Assembly: GCA_020353515.1 (NCBI GenBank)
Contig: CP070695.1
Coordinates: forward strand, 471,173-535,172
Reading direction: 5' to 3'
DNA length: 64,000 nucleotides
Source: Candidatus Heimdallarchaeota archaeon
GTDB lineage: Archaea; Asgardarchaeota; Heimdallarchaeia; Hodarchaeales; Hodarchaeaceae
The translations under genes were made by a program, and so were the position numbers. Under the pieces are notes generated by a model that saw only the letters and a list, made by a program, of their open reading frames with translations, had not been told where the DNA came from and did not search any database. Positions 17,581-26,493 of this stretch are shown here, in pieces. Every line of letters starts with the position of its first letter. Positions within the stretch are counted from its first letter, which is position 1.

Positions 17581-19317
17581 ATGAATCTTGAGAACATCGT
17601 AGACAAGTTTGTTTACGAAAATGCTTTGAAACACGGTCAAGCGAAGACTGGTTCGGTATTGGGAGCAATTATTGCTGCTCACCCAGAATTAAAGGAACAA
17701 GCAAAAGAAATAGCAAGTCAGGTTTCGGCCAAAATAGACTTAGTAAACAAAATGGGTTCTGAGAAGATTGAAAGGTGGTGTAGAGACAATTATCCAGAAT
17801 TTTTCGAGAAAGAGGAGAAAATTAAGAGAAAAAAGACTTCTTTACCTCCTCTCGAAGGAGGAGTTGATGGAGAAGTATGTACAAGATTACCTCCAGAACC
17901 TAGTGGGTATCTTCACATTGGACATGGGTATGCAGGTTTCATCAATTATTATTATGCTAAGCATTATAATGGAAAGTTAATTCTACGTTTTGAGGATACA
18001 AATCCCAGAAAGGTTGAACTTAAGTATTATGAGAAAATCCGTGATGATTTCCGATATATGGGGATTTACTGGGATGAGGAAATAAATGAATCTGATAGGA
18101 TACCAATGTATTATGATTATGCCCAACAATTAATTGAAGAAGGTAATGGATATGTATGTGGCTGCTCTGTGGATATCATTAGAGACTACAGGCATAAGGG
18201 AAAGGAATGTGAACATCGCAATCGTTCATCTAATGAAAATTTGGAATATTGGGAACAGATGCTAGAAGACAGCCCAGAAGGAAAACTATCATTGAGATTG
18301 AAGGTTGACATGTCTCATACAAATGCTGCGTTACGTGATCCTTCTATAATGCGGGTAATAGAAGCTTCTCATTGCCTCCAAGGCGATAAATATCGTGTTT
18401 GGCCTCTTTATGACTTTGCTGTAGCAATAGAAGATTCAGTTCTCGGGATCACGCATGTTTTAAGATCAGAAGAGTTTGTCCAGAAAGTACCTTTACAAAA
18501 TCATATCAGAGACATTTTAGGGTTGAGATCACCAAGGTTTGTTCATTTTTCAAGGTTAAGATTGTCTGACGTACCAGTACAAAAAAGACTTATTCGAGAG
18601 CTTATTAAAAAAGGCATCATTGACAATTGGAATGATTTTCGACTAAGTACCATTTCAGGAATGCGTTCTAGAGGAATAGTTCCTGAAACTATTAAACAAA
18701 TCGCTTTTGATATGCAACTAAGTACAGGTCAATCAGAATTGGATTTGTCAATCTTGTTGGCAATAAATAGAAAGATTGTAGATGATATTGCAAGGAGGAT
18801 ATTTGCAGTCATTAACCCGATCACATTATATGTTGATAATTTGCCTGAAGATACAATTGAAGTTCCATATCATCCAAAAAAGGATCTGGGGCATAGAAAA
18901 ATTCCGTATACTCATGTTTTTTATGTGAATCATAGAGATCTTGAAATATTAAAACCTGGAGAGACTATTAGGCTGAAAGATCTAGTAAACATTACAATTA
19001 CCGAAATCAAATTACTTAACAACAACAAGATTGTTGTAACATCTAATTTCGAAGACGATCCTTCATTAAACTTTACAAAAATTCAATGGGTGCCAAAGAA
19101 CTACTGTTTGGAACTGATGGTTAATATACCTGGTCCATTATATATTAATGGGGAAATAAATCCAAGCTCGTTAAGAATTGAGAATGGATTCATAGAAAAG
19201 TCGGTTCTGGAACTTCAGAAAGGTGATTTGATACAACTTGAACGTATCGGTTTCGGAAAAATTGTTGATCTTAACCAGAAAAGAATCGAACTCAACCTGA
19301 CTGAATCACTTCAATGA
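17581..19317 (+). CDS. gltX: Glutamyl-tRNA synthetase, archaeal type
   Basis: This class I synthetase charges tRNA-Glu (and possibly tRNA-Gln for later amidation). At 578 residues it has the archaeal/eukaryal layout: a helical N-terminal region, the HIGH motif in GYLHIGHGYAGF at about 117, RFEDTNPRK, and a beta-barrel anticodon domain from about 410. The KMSKS equivalent is unusual: SDVPVQKRLIRELI stands where archaeal enzymes usually have a (V/L)SKS/SKR form, so only Lys and Arg are kept. The rest of the loop and the DFRLSTISGMRSRGI segment are standard. The stop is followed by the methylase after 12 bases. Confidence 0.93.
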   Translation: MNLENIVDKFVYENALKHGQAKTGSVLGAIIAAHPELKEQAKEIASQVSAKIDLVNKMGSEKIERWCRDNYPEFFEKEEKIKRKKTSLPPLEGGVDGEVCTRLPPEPSGYLHIGHGYAGFINYYYAKHYNGKLILRFEDTNPRKVELKYYEKIRDDFRYMGIYWDEEINESDRIPMYYDYAQQLIEEGNGYVCGCSVDIIRDYRHKGKECEHRNRSSNENLEYWEQMLEDSPEGKLSLRLKVDMSHTNAALRDPSIMRVIEASHCLQGDKYRVWPLYDFAVAIEDSVLGITHVLRSEEFVQKVPLQNHIRDILGLRSPRFVHFSRLRLSDVPVQKRLIRELIKKGIIDNWNDFRLSTISGMRSRGIVPETIKQIAFDMQLSTGQSELDLSILLAINRKIVDDIARRIFAVINPITLYVDNLPEDTIEVPYHPKKDLGHRKIPYTHVFYVNHRDLEILKPGETIRLKDLVNITITEIKLLNNNKIVVTSNFEDDPSLNFTKIQWVPKNYCLELMVNIPGPLYINGEINPSSLRIENGFIEKSVLELQKGDLIQLERIGFGKIVDLNQKRIELNLTESLQ

Positions 19318-19329
19318 GGAGGTCTTTTT

Positions 19330-20316
19330 ATGATTAAGTACAATAAAATCTATAATAAAGACTTTCTAGATTTTTCTAAAAAGATTCCAGAGGAAACAAT
19401 TGACTTAATTGTCACTTCCCCACCTTACGGAATAGGAAAGGAATATGAAAAGAAGATACCTTTAGAGGATTATCTGAGTTGGTCTACAAAAGTATTTACA
19501 GAATTTAGAAGGATCCTTAAAGATACTGGTTCTCTTTTCTACCAAGTTGGAACTTACGTCGGTGAAAAAGGAGTACACTATCCTTGGGATATAATGCTCT
19601 TCCCACTCTTTGTTAATCTAGAATTTATTTCAAGAAATCGTATAATATGGATTCGGCAACATGGAACTCATGCAAAACACAAATTTTCTAATCGTCATGA
19701 ATCTATACTCTGGTTTACAAAATCTCATAACTATAAATTCAATCTAGATGGTATTCGTGTTCCTCAAAAGTATCCAAACAAGAAAGGTTATAGAAAAGGG
19801 AAACTTTATGGAAAATTCACATCAGATCCTAGGGGTAAGAATCCAGGTGACGTTTGGGCCTTTAGAAATGTTAAGCATAATCATGAAGAACAAACTGTAC
19901 ATCCATGTCAATTTCCAGAGGATATGATTACAAGGATCATTCTAGCAACTACAGATCCAAAAGATATTGTATTTGATCCCTTTATTGGTTCAGGAACGAC
20001 CGCTGTGGTAGCTAAACACTATAATAGAAGGTTTTTAGGATGTGAAATCGTGGAAGAATATGTTAACATTGCAAATCATCGTCTAAAAGGAGAACCAGAC
20101 AAAAATAACAATTTTCCAAACCTTAAAACTCTAAGACATTATGTTGACTTGACTGGAGAAGATATTGCTAAATTTACTTACTCACGACAAGTTGGAAAAG
20201 TCCCTACTCCCTCAAAAAATTCAAGAATCTTCTCTGAGAATTACCATCTAGAAAAAACAATAGAGAGAATTACCTACGAAGCGGAGAATCCACGATTTAA
20301 AGGTGAATGTAAATAA
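19330..20316 (+). CDS. Site-specific DNA methyltransferase, beta-class
   Basis: This 328-residue protein has motif IV TSPPYGIG near residue 30 and the AdoMet motif VFDPFIGSGTTAVVAKH near 215, again the beta-class order. The target base (N4-cytosine or N6-adenine) cannot be told from SPPY alone. The central RHESILWFTKSHNYKFN is the usual conserved block. GAGGAGGT overlaps the gltX stop region and is a strong ribosome binding site, so expression is probably coupled to gltX. No endonuclease is adjacent; it looks like an orphan or regulatory methylase. Confidence 0.92.
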   Translation: MIKYNKIYNKDFLDFSKKIPEETIDLIVTSPPYGIGKEYEKKIPLEDYLSWSTKVFTEFRRILKDTGSLFYQVGTYVGEKGVHYPWDIMLFPLFVNLEFISRNRIIWIRQHGTHAKHKFSNRHESILWFTKSHNYKFNLDGIRVPQKYPNKKGYRKGKLYGKFTSDPRGKNPGDVWAFRNVKHNHEEQTVHPCQFPEDMITRIILATTDPKDIVFDPFIGSGTTAVVAKHYNRRFLGCEIVEEYVNIANHRLKGEPDKNNNFPNLKTLRHYVDLTGEDIAKFTYSRQVGKVPTPSKNSRIFSENYHLEKTIERITYEAENPRFKGECK

Positions 20317-20385
20317 GGTAATAGAATGAATAAAGGAACTAATTATTATTTATCTAAGACTTTTAAGACTCAAATGGAATAAAAA

Positions 20386-20802
20386 ATGACTGAAACACAC
20401 TATTCAAAAACGATTTCAATTTATGAAGACATTTCTGTAGTTCTATTTGTTAGTTTAAGCCTTTTTGCAGTAGCAGAAATGTTTGGATTAATCACATCAA
20501 TTATCACGTCTTTTGTATATCCTGTTTCAGAAATCATTCCCATTTCAATGATCTTTTTCAGCACTCTAGGATTTTTGGGATTTTTAACTGATTCAAAAAT
20601 GAACATCATATTGGCTTTATTGGCTGCATTAGTAGAGCTATTAATCTTAAGTATAGCAATTCTAGTCAACCCAGCGGAATCCTTTCTCATCCCAACGATC
20701 ACTATTCAAATTCTATTGGCTTTTATTCTGTTTTTTGGGGTAATAACTATTCATTACCAACGGTTTATTTCTTGGAATTGGACTGGGATATGTTATGAAT
20801 GA
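20386..20802 (+). CDS. Small four-helix membrane protein, probably with altered C terminus
   Basis: I do not recognise the family. The 138 residues give four hydrophobic helices with short loops. The last 16 or so codons overlap, in another frame, a relic of an ABC permease (20747-20977). The natural end of this protein has therefore probably been replaced at a recombination or deletion point near 20750. Confidence 0.5.
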   Translation: MTETHYSKTISIYEDISVVLFVSLSLFAVAEMFGLITSIITSFVYPVSEIIPISMIFFSTLGFLGFLTDSKMNIILALLAALVELLILSIAILVNPAESFLIPTITIQILLAFILFFGVITIHYQRFISWNWTGICYE

Positions 20803-20977
20803 ACTTGTGGCAGCCGGAGCGCCTAGTGGAGAAAATTGGAGAATGAATCCGATTTTTGAACCCCATATTTTTGCTTTTACTTGGGTTCTTTCTGTTGTTC
20901 TCTCAATGGCAGCGGGATTTTATCCTGCCTGGAGAGCTGCTGAGCTGGATCCTGTAGTTGCCTTAAGAAAAGAATAA
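20747..20977 (+). pseudogene. C-terminal relic of a MacB/FtsX-type ABC permease
   Basis: Open from 20747, the frame reads NGLFLGIGLGYVMNELV, then a periplasmic stretch, then a last helix and FYPAWRAAELDPVVALRKE. That ending is the hallmark of FtsX/MacB permeases. Only about 76 residues, covering the last two helices, remain. The first helices, the large extracytoplasmic domain and any ATPase gene are absent. An ATG at 20795 exists but is internal to the domain. This is a truncated gene. Confidence 0.7.
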
Positions 20978-20995
20978 AGAAAGGTGAAAAGTTTG

Positions 20996-21763
20996 TTACT
21001 TTTCTTGAGCATTCTCATGTAAAGTGGAAATCAAGGATCGAATTGTGTCATCTACTCCTTCTCCAGTCTTCATCGAGGTTTCATAATATAAATATTCTTC
21101 TGTTGCACCAATCATATGACGAACGCTTTCAAGGCCAATATAACATCCACGTTCAATTAGGTCTTTTTTATTTAAAAGAATGAAAATTGGTATCCTGATT
21201 TGACCATCACTAGCTCTATATTCCTCTTCCCGAGTTAATTCTAGAAAATATGAGACTTTTTCGATGCTAGCCATATTGGTACCATCAGCTAGCACAATCA
21301 CAGCATCTGCGCCTCTCATTGTAATTTGAGGCATGAAATCAAATCGTTCTTGACCGGCATTATCAAAGAAAACAAACTGCCAAATCTCTTCAATATCGTC
21401 ACGAAGGAGTAATTCATCTACTTTTTTGACTGGGTGAAACTCGATCGAGTTGAAGAGAGTGCGTACAAGTAATATCCCAACTGTATTTAGGGAAACAGTA
21501 GTGGTAGATTCCTCTCTTTTCTTACCAATTCGAAACCAGGTATGGGTTGCATCCACCACATTCTCAGTTTTAGCACGGCGTTGAGATTCTGTAGTGGGTT
21601 TAAAAAGATCACCGAGTAGGCATCGTAAGAACTCTGTTTTCCCAGCTCCTGTTGAGCCGACAATATTGATCTTATAGACTCCCCTAAAACCTTGTGGTAG
21701 GGCTTGTTTCAAAACCCGAGTAACTCGTCCTGTTGCTCTAATAGTCATTAATAGCTTCTCCAC
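20996..21763 (-). CDS. Small Ras/Arf-like GTPase
   Basis: This 255-residue protein has a P-loop GSTGAGKT at 36-43, a Thr-rich switch I (TTTV at 87-90), the G3 motif DNAGQER at 134-140, NKKD at 198-201 for guanine specificity and ETSMKTGEG at 218-226 as G5. DNAGQER is close to the DTAGQE of Rab and Arf proteins, and Asgard archaea are known for many such GTPases. Before switch II lies an insertion of about 35 residues (EFHPVKKVDELLLRD and on) absent from minimal Ras. No lipidation Cys is present at either end. It could act in membrane or cytoskeletal regulation, or resemble the MglA/Rup branch. Confidence 0.9.
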   Translation of the reverse strand: MEKLLMTIRATGRVTRVLKQALPQGFRGVYKINIVGSTGAGKTEFLRCLLGDLFKPTTESQRRAKTENVVDATHTWFRIGKKREESTTTVSLNTVGILLVRTLFNSIEFHPVKKVDELLLRDDIEEIWQFVFFDNAGQERFDFMPQITMRGADAVIVLADGTNMASIEKVSYFLELTREEEYRASDGQIRIPIFILLNKKDLIERGCYIGLESVRHMIGATEEYLYYETSMKTGEGVDDTIRSLISTLHENAQEK

Positions 21764-21829
21764 TATTCATACAATTGAGCTTATCTGGTAACACATTAAA
21801 GATAGTTTGATATTGTTAAACAAAGCGTT

Positions 21830-21840
21830 TTTAATATATT
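21830..21840 (+). promoter_or_regulatory. TATA-like box for the gene at 21922
   Basis: TTTAATATATT is only about 12 bases before a GTG at 21847. Transcription would therefore begin after that GTG, which favours ATG at 21922 as the start. Confidence 0.4.
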
Positions 21841-21921
21841 TTACTAGTGAAATTGTCAGCACTACCAAGTAGAAAATTATTCTTGAAGGAAACAAAATTA
21901 AAAGTTAGGGTGACAACTATC

Positions 21922-22716
21922 ATGGCTCCAACTGGTGTTCATGGTTTATTAGGATTATTAATCGCTAGTAAACTAGACCGAAAACATAGCTATACCAGAA
22001 TGGGGCTGGTGACTGGTTCTGTTATGCCTGATCTAGACCTTCTTGGTAGTGTTTTAATATTCATAATGACTGCGGATACAGAGTTAACTTTAGCATTCCA
22101 TCGTTCAGTAACCCATAGCCTTATTGTGATTGGATTGATTCTTCTTATTGGTTTTCTTGGTAACCTCAAGTATGAATCAGTTAGTTCAATTTATTTCCCA
22201 TTTATTCTTGGATTCGTTGTAGGAGTGTTGTTACATATTACCCTAGATTTAATTTATTTTGATGGAGTTACGCTTTTTTGGCCTCTCCAACCTCTTGATG
22301 ATCGAATCTATATCCTTCCATTCACCTACAACGATCTTTCTCCTAATTATAATTCTTTGTCTGCAAAAATCATAGGTACAATTGATGGACATGCTGAACT
22401 CTTATTTTATATCGTATTTGCATATCTAGCAAATAGATACCATACTAATCAAGAGATTACTTTGGGGTGGTCTTCTAGGAGGTTCAAGATCTATAATTGG
22501 CCAAAAAAATTAACTTGGTTCTCAATTTTCTTAATCTTTGAGATGTTATTCTTCCTAGGTTTAGCTATTTTTTCGATCACATGGCCTAGTCTTGACCGAG
22601 ATGCTTTTTTTATTCTTCTCTATATCCCTCTTACCCCTGTATATCTCTTGAGTGGTTTACTCCCCCTAATAATGCGCGAGACAATCTTTCATCTTGGAAC
22701 TGATAAAGGTCAATAG
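21922..22716 (+). CDS. Membrane-bound metal-dependent hydrolase, YdjM/DUF457-like
   Basis: MAPTGVHGLLGLLIASKL, GSVMPDLDLLG, FHRSVTHSLIVIG and LHITLDLIYFDG carry the His and Asp residues typical of the YdjM/DUF457 family of integral membrane hydrolases. There are about six hydrophobic segments in 264 residues. An upstream GTG at 21847 would add 25 residues, but the TATA position argues against it. The enzyme's substrate is unknown for the family as a whole. It stands alone, divergent from the GTPase gene. Confidence 0.8.
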   Translation: MAPTGVHGLLGLLIASKLDRKHSYTRMGLVTGSVMPDLDLLGSVLIFIMTADTELTLAFHRSVTHSLIVIGLILLIGFLGNLKYESVSSIYFPFILGFVVGVLLHITLDLIYFDGVTLFWPLQPLDDRIYILPFTYNDLSPNYNSLSAKIIGTIDGHAELLFYIVFAYLANRYHTNQEITLGWSSRRFKIYNWPKKLTWFSIFLIFEMLFFLGLAIFSITWPSLDRDAFFILLYIPLTPVYLLSGLLPLIMRETIFHLGTDKGQ

Positions 22717-22988
22717 CGAACAATATGTACTGAACAGGTGTCGATACGATTATATTCATTACTTAGTAATTGTAGAGAGAATAAAAGGATTGATTAAAAA
22801 TTACTCAAAAAAGACCTTAAGATAATATGTAAGTGATGTCCTTAGAAAGCTCTATAATTGGAGAGAAAGTAATAGTTACCTTTTTAATGTAATCTACAAT
22901 TGTTATAGTAATGCTTGGATACTGTTCTAAATCAAATATTAAATCCTGATTCGAATATTATTTAATTTTACATTAAGAGGCAAAATAC

Positions 22989-23573
22989 ATGAGTATGAGG
23001 GAATATAAAGACCAAGTGAGGAATATACGCAAGTCATCACTCGCCTTAATACTTGCCTCGAATAAAATTCAGAGAATACTTTCTCATTTCAATTTACCTC
23101 CGATTTCATACCAAGAGAAAGTTCTACGGGCAAAAAAAAATCTTAATATCATTTATCTTACTTCCACTCAAAGAGGGATCATTGAAGAAATTTCCAAGGA
23201 GATGTCTTCGCTTCTTCCTTTTCATGATTTTGTAATTAGAGGCTTTCTTTGGCGCTCAATTAGACAGTGGCAACGAAAACATAACCAACCTATCATATTA
23301 GTTGCTGGAATGGATCGAGTAAGGCAGTTCAGGGTAGGAATAGAGATATTAAACTTCACAAGACAATATTTAAATCGAGCAATGTATGTTCCAAATAAAA
23401 AGCTGAAAAAACGGTTTCTAAATGATGTCTTTCGAAAAATAAGTGAATATTATGAGGAACTCCTCGCAGTACGAGCATTTATTAATGATCCTGACAATGA
23501 AGAGATATTACTGGATTATGAGATAGAAACATGGTTAGAAAATAATGCTGCCCTGTTTCCTCTCAAGAAATAA
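22989..23573 (+). CDS. Hypothetical basic helical protein
   Basis: I do not recognise this 194-residue protein. It is rich in Lys, Arg, Ile and Leu, is predicted mostly helical and has no membrane segment or Cys cluster. FLWRSIRQWQRKHNQPIILVAG in part suggests one short strand between helices. AGAGG lies 10 bases before the ATG as a weak ribosome binding site. It lies between the membrane hydrolase and an MFS gene, each with its own spacing, so context gives no function. Confidence 0.55.
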   Translation: MSMREYKDQVRNIRKSSLALILASNKIQRILSHFNLPPISYQEKVLRAKKNLNIIYLTSTQRGIIEEISKEMSSLLPFHDFVIRGFLWRSIRQWQRKHNQPIILVAGMDRVRQFRVGIEILNFTRQYLNRAMYVPNKKLKKRFLNDVFRKISEYYEELLAVRAFINDPDNEEILLDYEIETWLENNAALFPLKK

Positions 23574-23643
23574 CATTCTTTCTTTATTAATGACTTATTT
23601 TCGCTTTTAATAAATCCATGAAAGACATTAAAGAACAAATTAG

Positions 23644-24936
23644 ATGTGCTTCTTTGAACATACAATGAATCTTTATACAAGGAGAGATATCCTCAACACA
23701 ATAAAATCATTGAATTACAATGTGAAACTAGTATTTACGTTTAGTATCCTCCAGTCAATCGGCCGTGGCATTTGGATGGGAAATATTCTTAGTTCATACA
23801 TTTTTCTCATTGCTAACGAATCAAATGAACTGCTAGGACTAACGTCAGCTATCACAGGTTTAGCAATGACAATGACTGTTCTACCTGCAGGATACTTCTC
23901 TGACCGTTTCCCCCGAGATAGGATCCTAAGGGGAGCCTCCATAGTAGGGTTTATCGGACTTGTTTGTGCGCTTTTAGCTACTGATATTATAATGATCTTT
24001 GTTGCTTTACTCTTTTGGGGATTATTTCAAGGAATGAATAGGCCTAGTTTAGAAGCCATCTTTGCAGATAGTGTAGAATCAGGTAATAGATCTAGAATCT
24101 ATGCCTGGAACCATTTATCAAGACAGATAGCAATGGCAAGTGGGCCATTTGTAAATATAATACTCTTTTTATTTTTAGGAGACGTTTGGGAAATTCAAAT
24201 ACTAAAAATAGTCATGATTTCTGGTCTACTAATTTCTATGTCATCACTAGCTGTGATGAATCTTTTCGATGACAAAAAAAGTCTGGGAAAGGCAAGTGAA
24301 CATTTAGATATTGTACCTACATCAGAATTTAACTCTAATGATGACAATAACATGTTTCGCGGGAGTCTTCTAATTACGATAATTTTATTGATTTCTAACT
24401 TGATCATCGGATTTGGAGCAGGTATGACAATCAAGTTTTTTCCAATTTTTTTCATGAAACAATATAATTTGACTCCCATCCCTGTCCAACTAATAATGGG
24501 GACTACTTCAATAATAACAGGATTTACAAGCATATTCGCTCAAAGATCCTCTCTAAAAAGAGGAAGAGCGGAGATGATATTTATTGTTCAAGGAATAGCA
24601 ACAGTTTGTTTGTTTGTAATTTCCTTTTATCCCCCAATAATCATACTTGTACCAATCTTTCTTGCCAGAGGGTCTCTTATGAACGCATCACAACCTCTTA
24701 GTCGTTCTATTTTGATGGATGTAGTTCCAAAAAGAAATAGAGGAAAAGTAAATTCTTTACAGGCCCTTGCTTGGGGAATGTTTTGGAATTTCTCTGCTGC
24801 TATTGGAGGGTTTCTGATAGGACCAAGTAATAATTTTAGATCGTGCTTTATAGTTACAACAAGTCTTTATGTTATAGGTACCCTTCTGATTCTCGTTATA
24901 ATCCCGTTTGTTGCAAAAGAAAAACATGCAACCTAA
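23644..24936 (+). CDS. Major facilitator superfamily transporter
   Basis: This 430-residue protein has about 12 hydrophobic segments in two halves. After the second helix comes GYFSDRFPRDRILRG, the MFS motif A that connects helices 2 and 3. KRNRGKVNSLQALAWG near residue 370 is the matching element of the C-terminal half. Substrate is unknown; the layout is of drug or metabolite exporters. ATG at 23665 is an alternative start that drops seven residues. It converges on the methylase at 24956, 19 bases away. Confidence 0.85.
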   Translation: MCFFEHTMNLYTRRDILNTIKSLNYNVKLVFTFSILQSIGRGIWMGNILSSYIFLIANESNELLGLTSAITGLAMTMTVLPAGYFSDRFPRDRILRGASIVGFIGLVCALLATDIIMIFVALLFWGLFQGMNRPSLEAIFADSVESGNRSRIYAWNHLSRQIAMASGPFVNIILFLFLGDVWEIQILKIVMISGLLISMSSLAVMNLFDDKKSLGKASEHLDIVPTSEFNSNDDNNMFRGSLLITIILLISNLIIGFGAGMTIKFFPIFFMKQYNLTPIPVQLIMGTTSIITGFTSIFAQRSSLKRGRAEMIFIVQGIATVCLFVISFYPPIIILVPIFLARGSLMNASQPLSRSILMDVVPKRNRGKVNSLQALAWGMFWNFSAAIGGFLIGPSNNFRSCFIVTTSLYVIGTLLILVIIPFVAKEKHAT

Positions 24937-24955
24937 TATTTCTTTATTTTTTCCT

Positions 24956-25774
24956 CTATTTTTGATGTGCTAAGCGCCATTTGATCACATCAACATATTT
25001 TGGGTTTATTTCACACGCTACATATGATAATGAATGATTTAAAGCAGAAACCAGAGTAGTTCCTGCTCCTGCAAACCAATCTGCAATAATGTCTCCAGGT
25101 TGAGCTGTAATTTCAATACATCGATCAATTAAACGGAGAGGTTTTTGGGATTTAATCCAATAAGATGGATCAGGATATGCCTCTCGGTAAGCCAATTCAT
25201 CTTTCCCTTTATTATTAGGAATATCCCAAACTGATCGGAGTTGTTTATTCGCTTCTTTTAACCTGTCGAAAGAATAGCTTAATTTTTTTATAGTATTATA
25301 ATTATAATTCCATAGATCACTTTTACCTATCCATAGAATATTTTCATGAGACGCAGTGAGGCATTTTTGGGATAAATTGGGGAATGCGTTCCTTTTAAAC
25401 CATATTATCTCATTTATAATATTGAAATTTGCAGAAAGCGCAAAATAATTAATAATACCAATATTGTGATAGGTACCACAAATAAACATGGTTCCTGTTT
25501 GTTTTAAAACACGATAACTTTCCTGCAGCATTTTTTTAATTAAAATACAATAATCATCAAACGAAAAAGTATCCCATTCTTCATTTATTATCTGCCAATC
25601 CCCCCCAAATCCTTCTTGTTTCTTGATATTTTTCATAGATAAAGGTTTTTTACTGCCTGATGATATTGCATAAGGGGGATCCGTTATAATAAGATCGATG
25701 GATTCATCAGGAAGCAATGGAAGGAATTTTAAACAATCTTCGTTGATGATTGAATTAATGGGGATATTTTTCAT
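24956..25774 (-). CDS. Site-specific DNA methyltransferase (DPPY type)
   Basis: This 272-residue protein has LIITDPPYAISSG near residue 30 and ADWFAGAGTTLVSALNHS near 230, the beta-class order. DPPY is most often found in N6-adenine methylases. The middle block FKRNAFPNLSQKCLTASHENILWIGK is the conserved DNA-binding region. It is the third beta-class methylase in 22 kb, and none has a neighbour that looks like a nuclease. It is short for the family, so it may be nearly all catalytic core with little target-recognition domain. Confidence 0.9.
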   Translation of the reverse strand: MKNIPINSIINEDCLKFLPLLPDESIDLIITDPPYAISSGSKKPLSMKNIKKQEGFGGDWQIINEEWDTFSFDDYCILIKKMLQESYRVLKQTGTMFICGTYHNIGIINYFALSANFNIINEIIWFKRNAFPNLSQKCLTASHENILWIGKSDLWNYNYNTIKKLSYSFDRLKEANKQLRSVWDIPNNKGKDELAYREAYPDPSYWIKSQKPLRLIDRCIEITAQPGDIIADWFAGAGTTLVSALNHSLSYVACEINPKYVDVIKWRLAHQK

Positions 25775-25926
25775 ATCTATTTCATTAGCAAATATTTTCT
25801 TAAATTATTATTTTTTTTTTCTTAATCGTTCAAAAAACTAATTAGCAAGAAAAAAACTGAGCTAGCTGAAGTTTTTTGACTTTTTAGTACACAATATTGA
25901 TTGTATTGCCTATCTCTACCGAATAA

Positions 25927-26379
25927 ATGAGAATATTTACCATGATAAATCCTGAAGCTAAGAATTTTGATGTGAAAGCAACAGCTATATGGGAAGAGGA
26001 AAAAAGAGGGCATTTTGTTACTACTGAATGGAAAACGCCTCTCCCGTTTAGTTGTCCCTCTTCATTCGGAGGAATAGATCTTCCTTCTCCCGAAGATTTA
26101 TTCCTCGCGTCTGTTGCTACTTGCACATTAGCTACAATTCTTCAAATATGTGATAGATTACATACGAAGCCAGAATCCCTAAGTGTTGCCACAACTTCTA
26201 CAGTTCAGTTTAATGAATCAAAAAGCGATTATGAATTCTCTTCAATCAAGTGTATAATAAATATCAGTGGTGATAAGTTTCTCTTAGAACGAGCATGTGA
26301 TCTTATACACAAATATTGCCTTATAGGAAAGAATATCAAACCAACGATCACCTACGACATAAACATCGATCAAGTGTAA
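25927..26379 (+). CDS. OsmC-like protein
   Basis: This 150-residue protein has the OsmC pattern PSPEDLFLASVATCTLATIL with one redox Cys and a second Cys in KYCLIGKNIKP, about 60 residues later. The pair reduces organic hydroperoxides in the Ohr/OsmC family; some archaeal members have other roles. It is alone on its strand, between the third methylase and a secreted protein. ATG at 25942 is an alternative start. Confidence 0.85.
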   Translation: MRIFTMINPEAKNFDVKATAIWEEEKRGHFVTTEWKTPLPFSCPSSFGGIDLPSPEDLFLASVATCTLATILQICDRLHTKPESLSVATTSTVQFNESKSDYEFSSIKCIINISGDKFLLERACDLIHKYCLIGKNIKPTITYDINIDQV

Positions 26380-26465
26380 GGTTGATACAGTTGAACTCCT
26401 GCATTCTATTAGATGGGACATTAATCTTGCACTCTTTTTGATTTTATATTCCCAGTTCTAAAGGA

Positions 26466-26475
26466 TTTTATATTA
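26466..26475 (+). promoter_or_regulatory. TATA-like box for the secreted protein gene
   Basis: TTTTATATTA is centred about 24 bases before the TTG at 26494 and 33 before the GTG at 26503, consistent with a leaderless or short-leader transcript. Confidence 0.45.
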
Positions 26476-26493
26476 TGATTTTTACAATAATGA

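Noticed and set aside
13508..22866. TATAATTGGAGAGA found in two spacers (13508 and 22853)
   Set aside because: A 14-base match is expected several times by chance in 64 kb of AT-rich DNA, and the flanks do not match.
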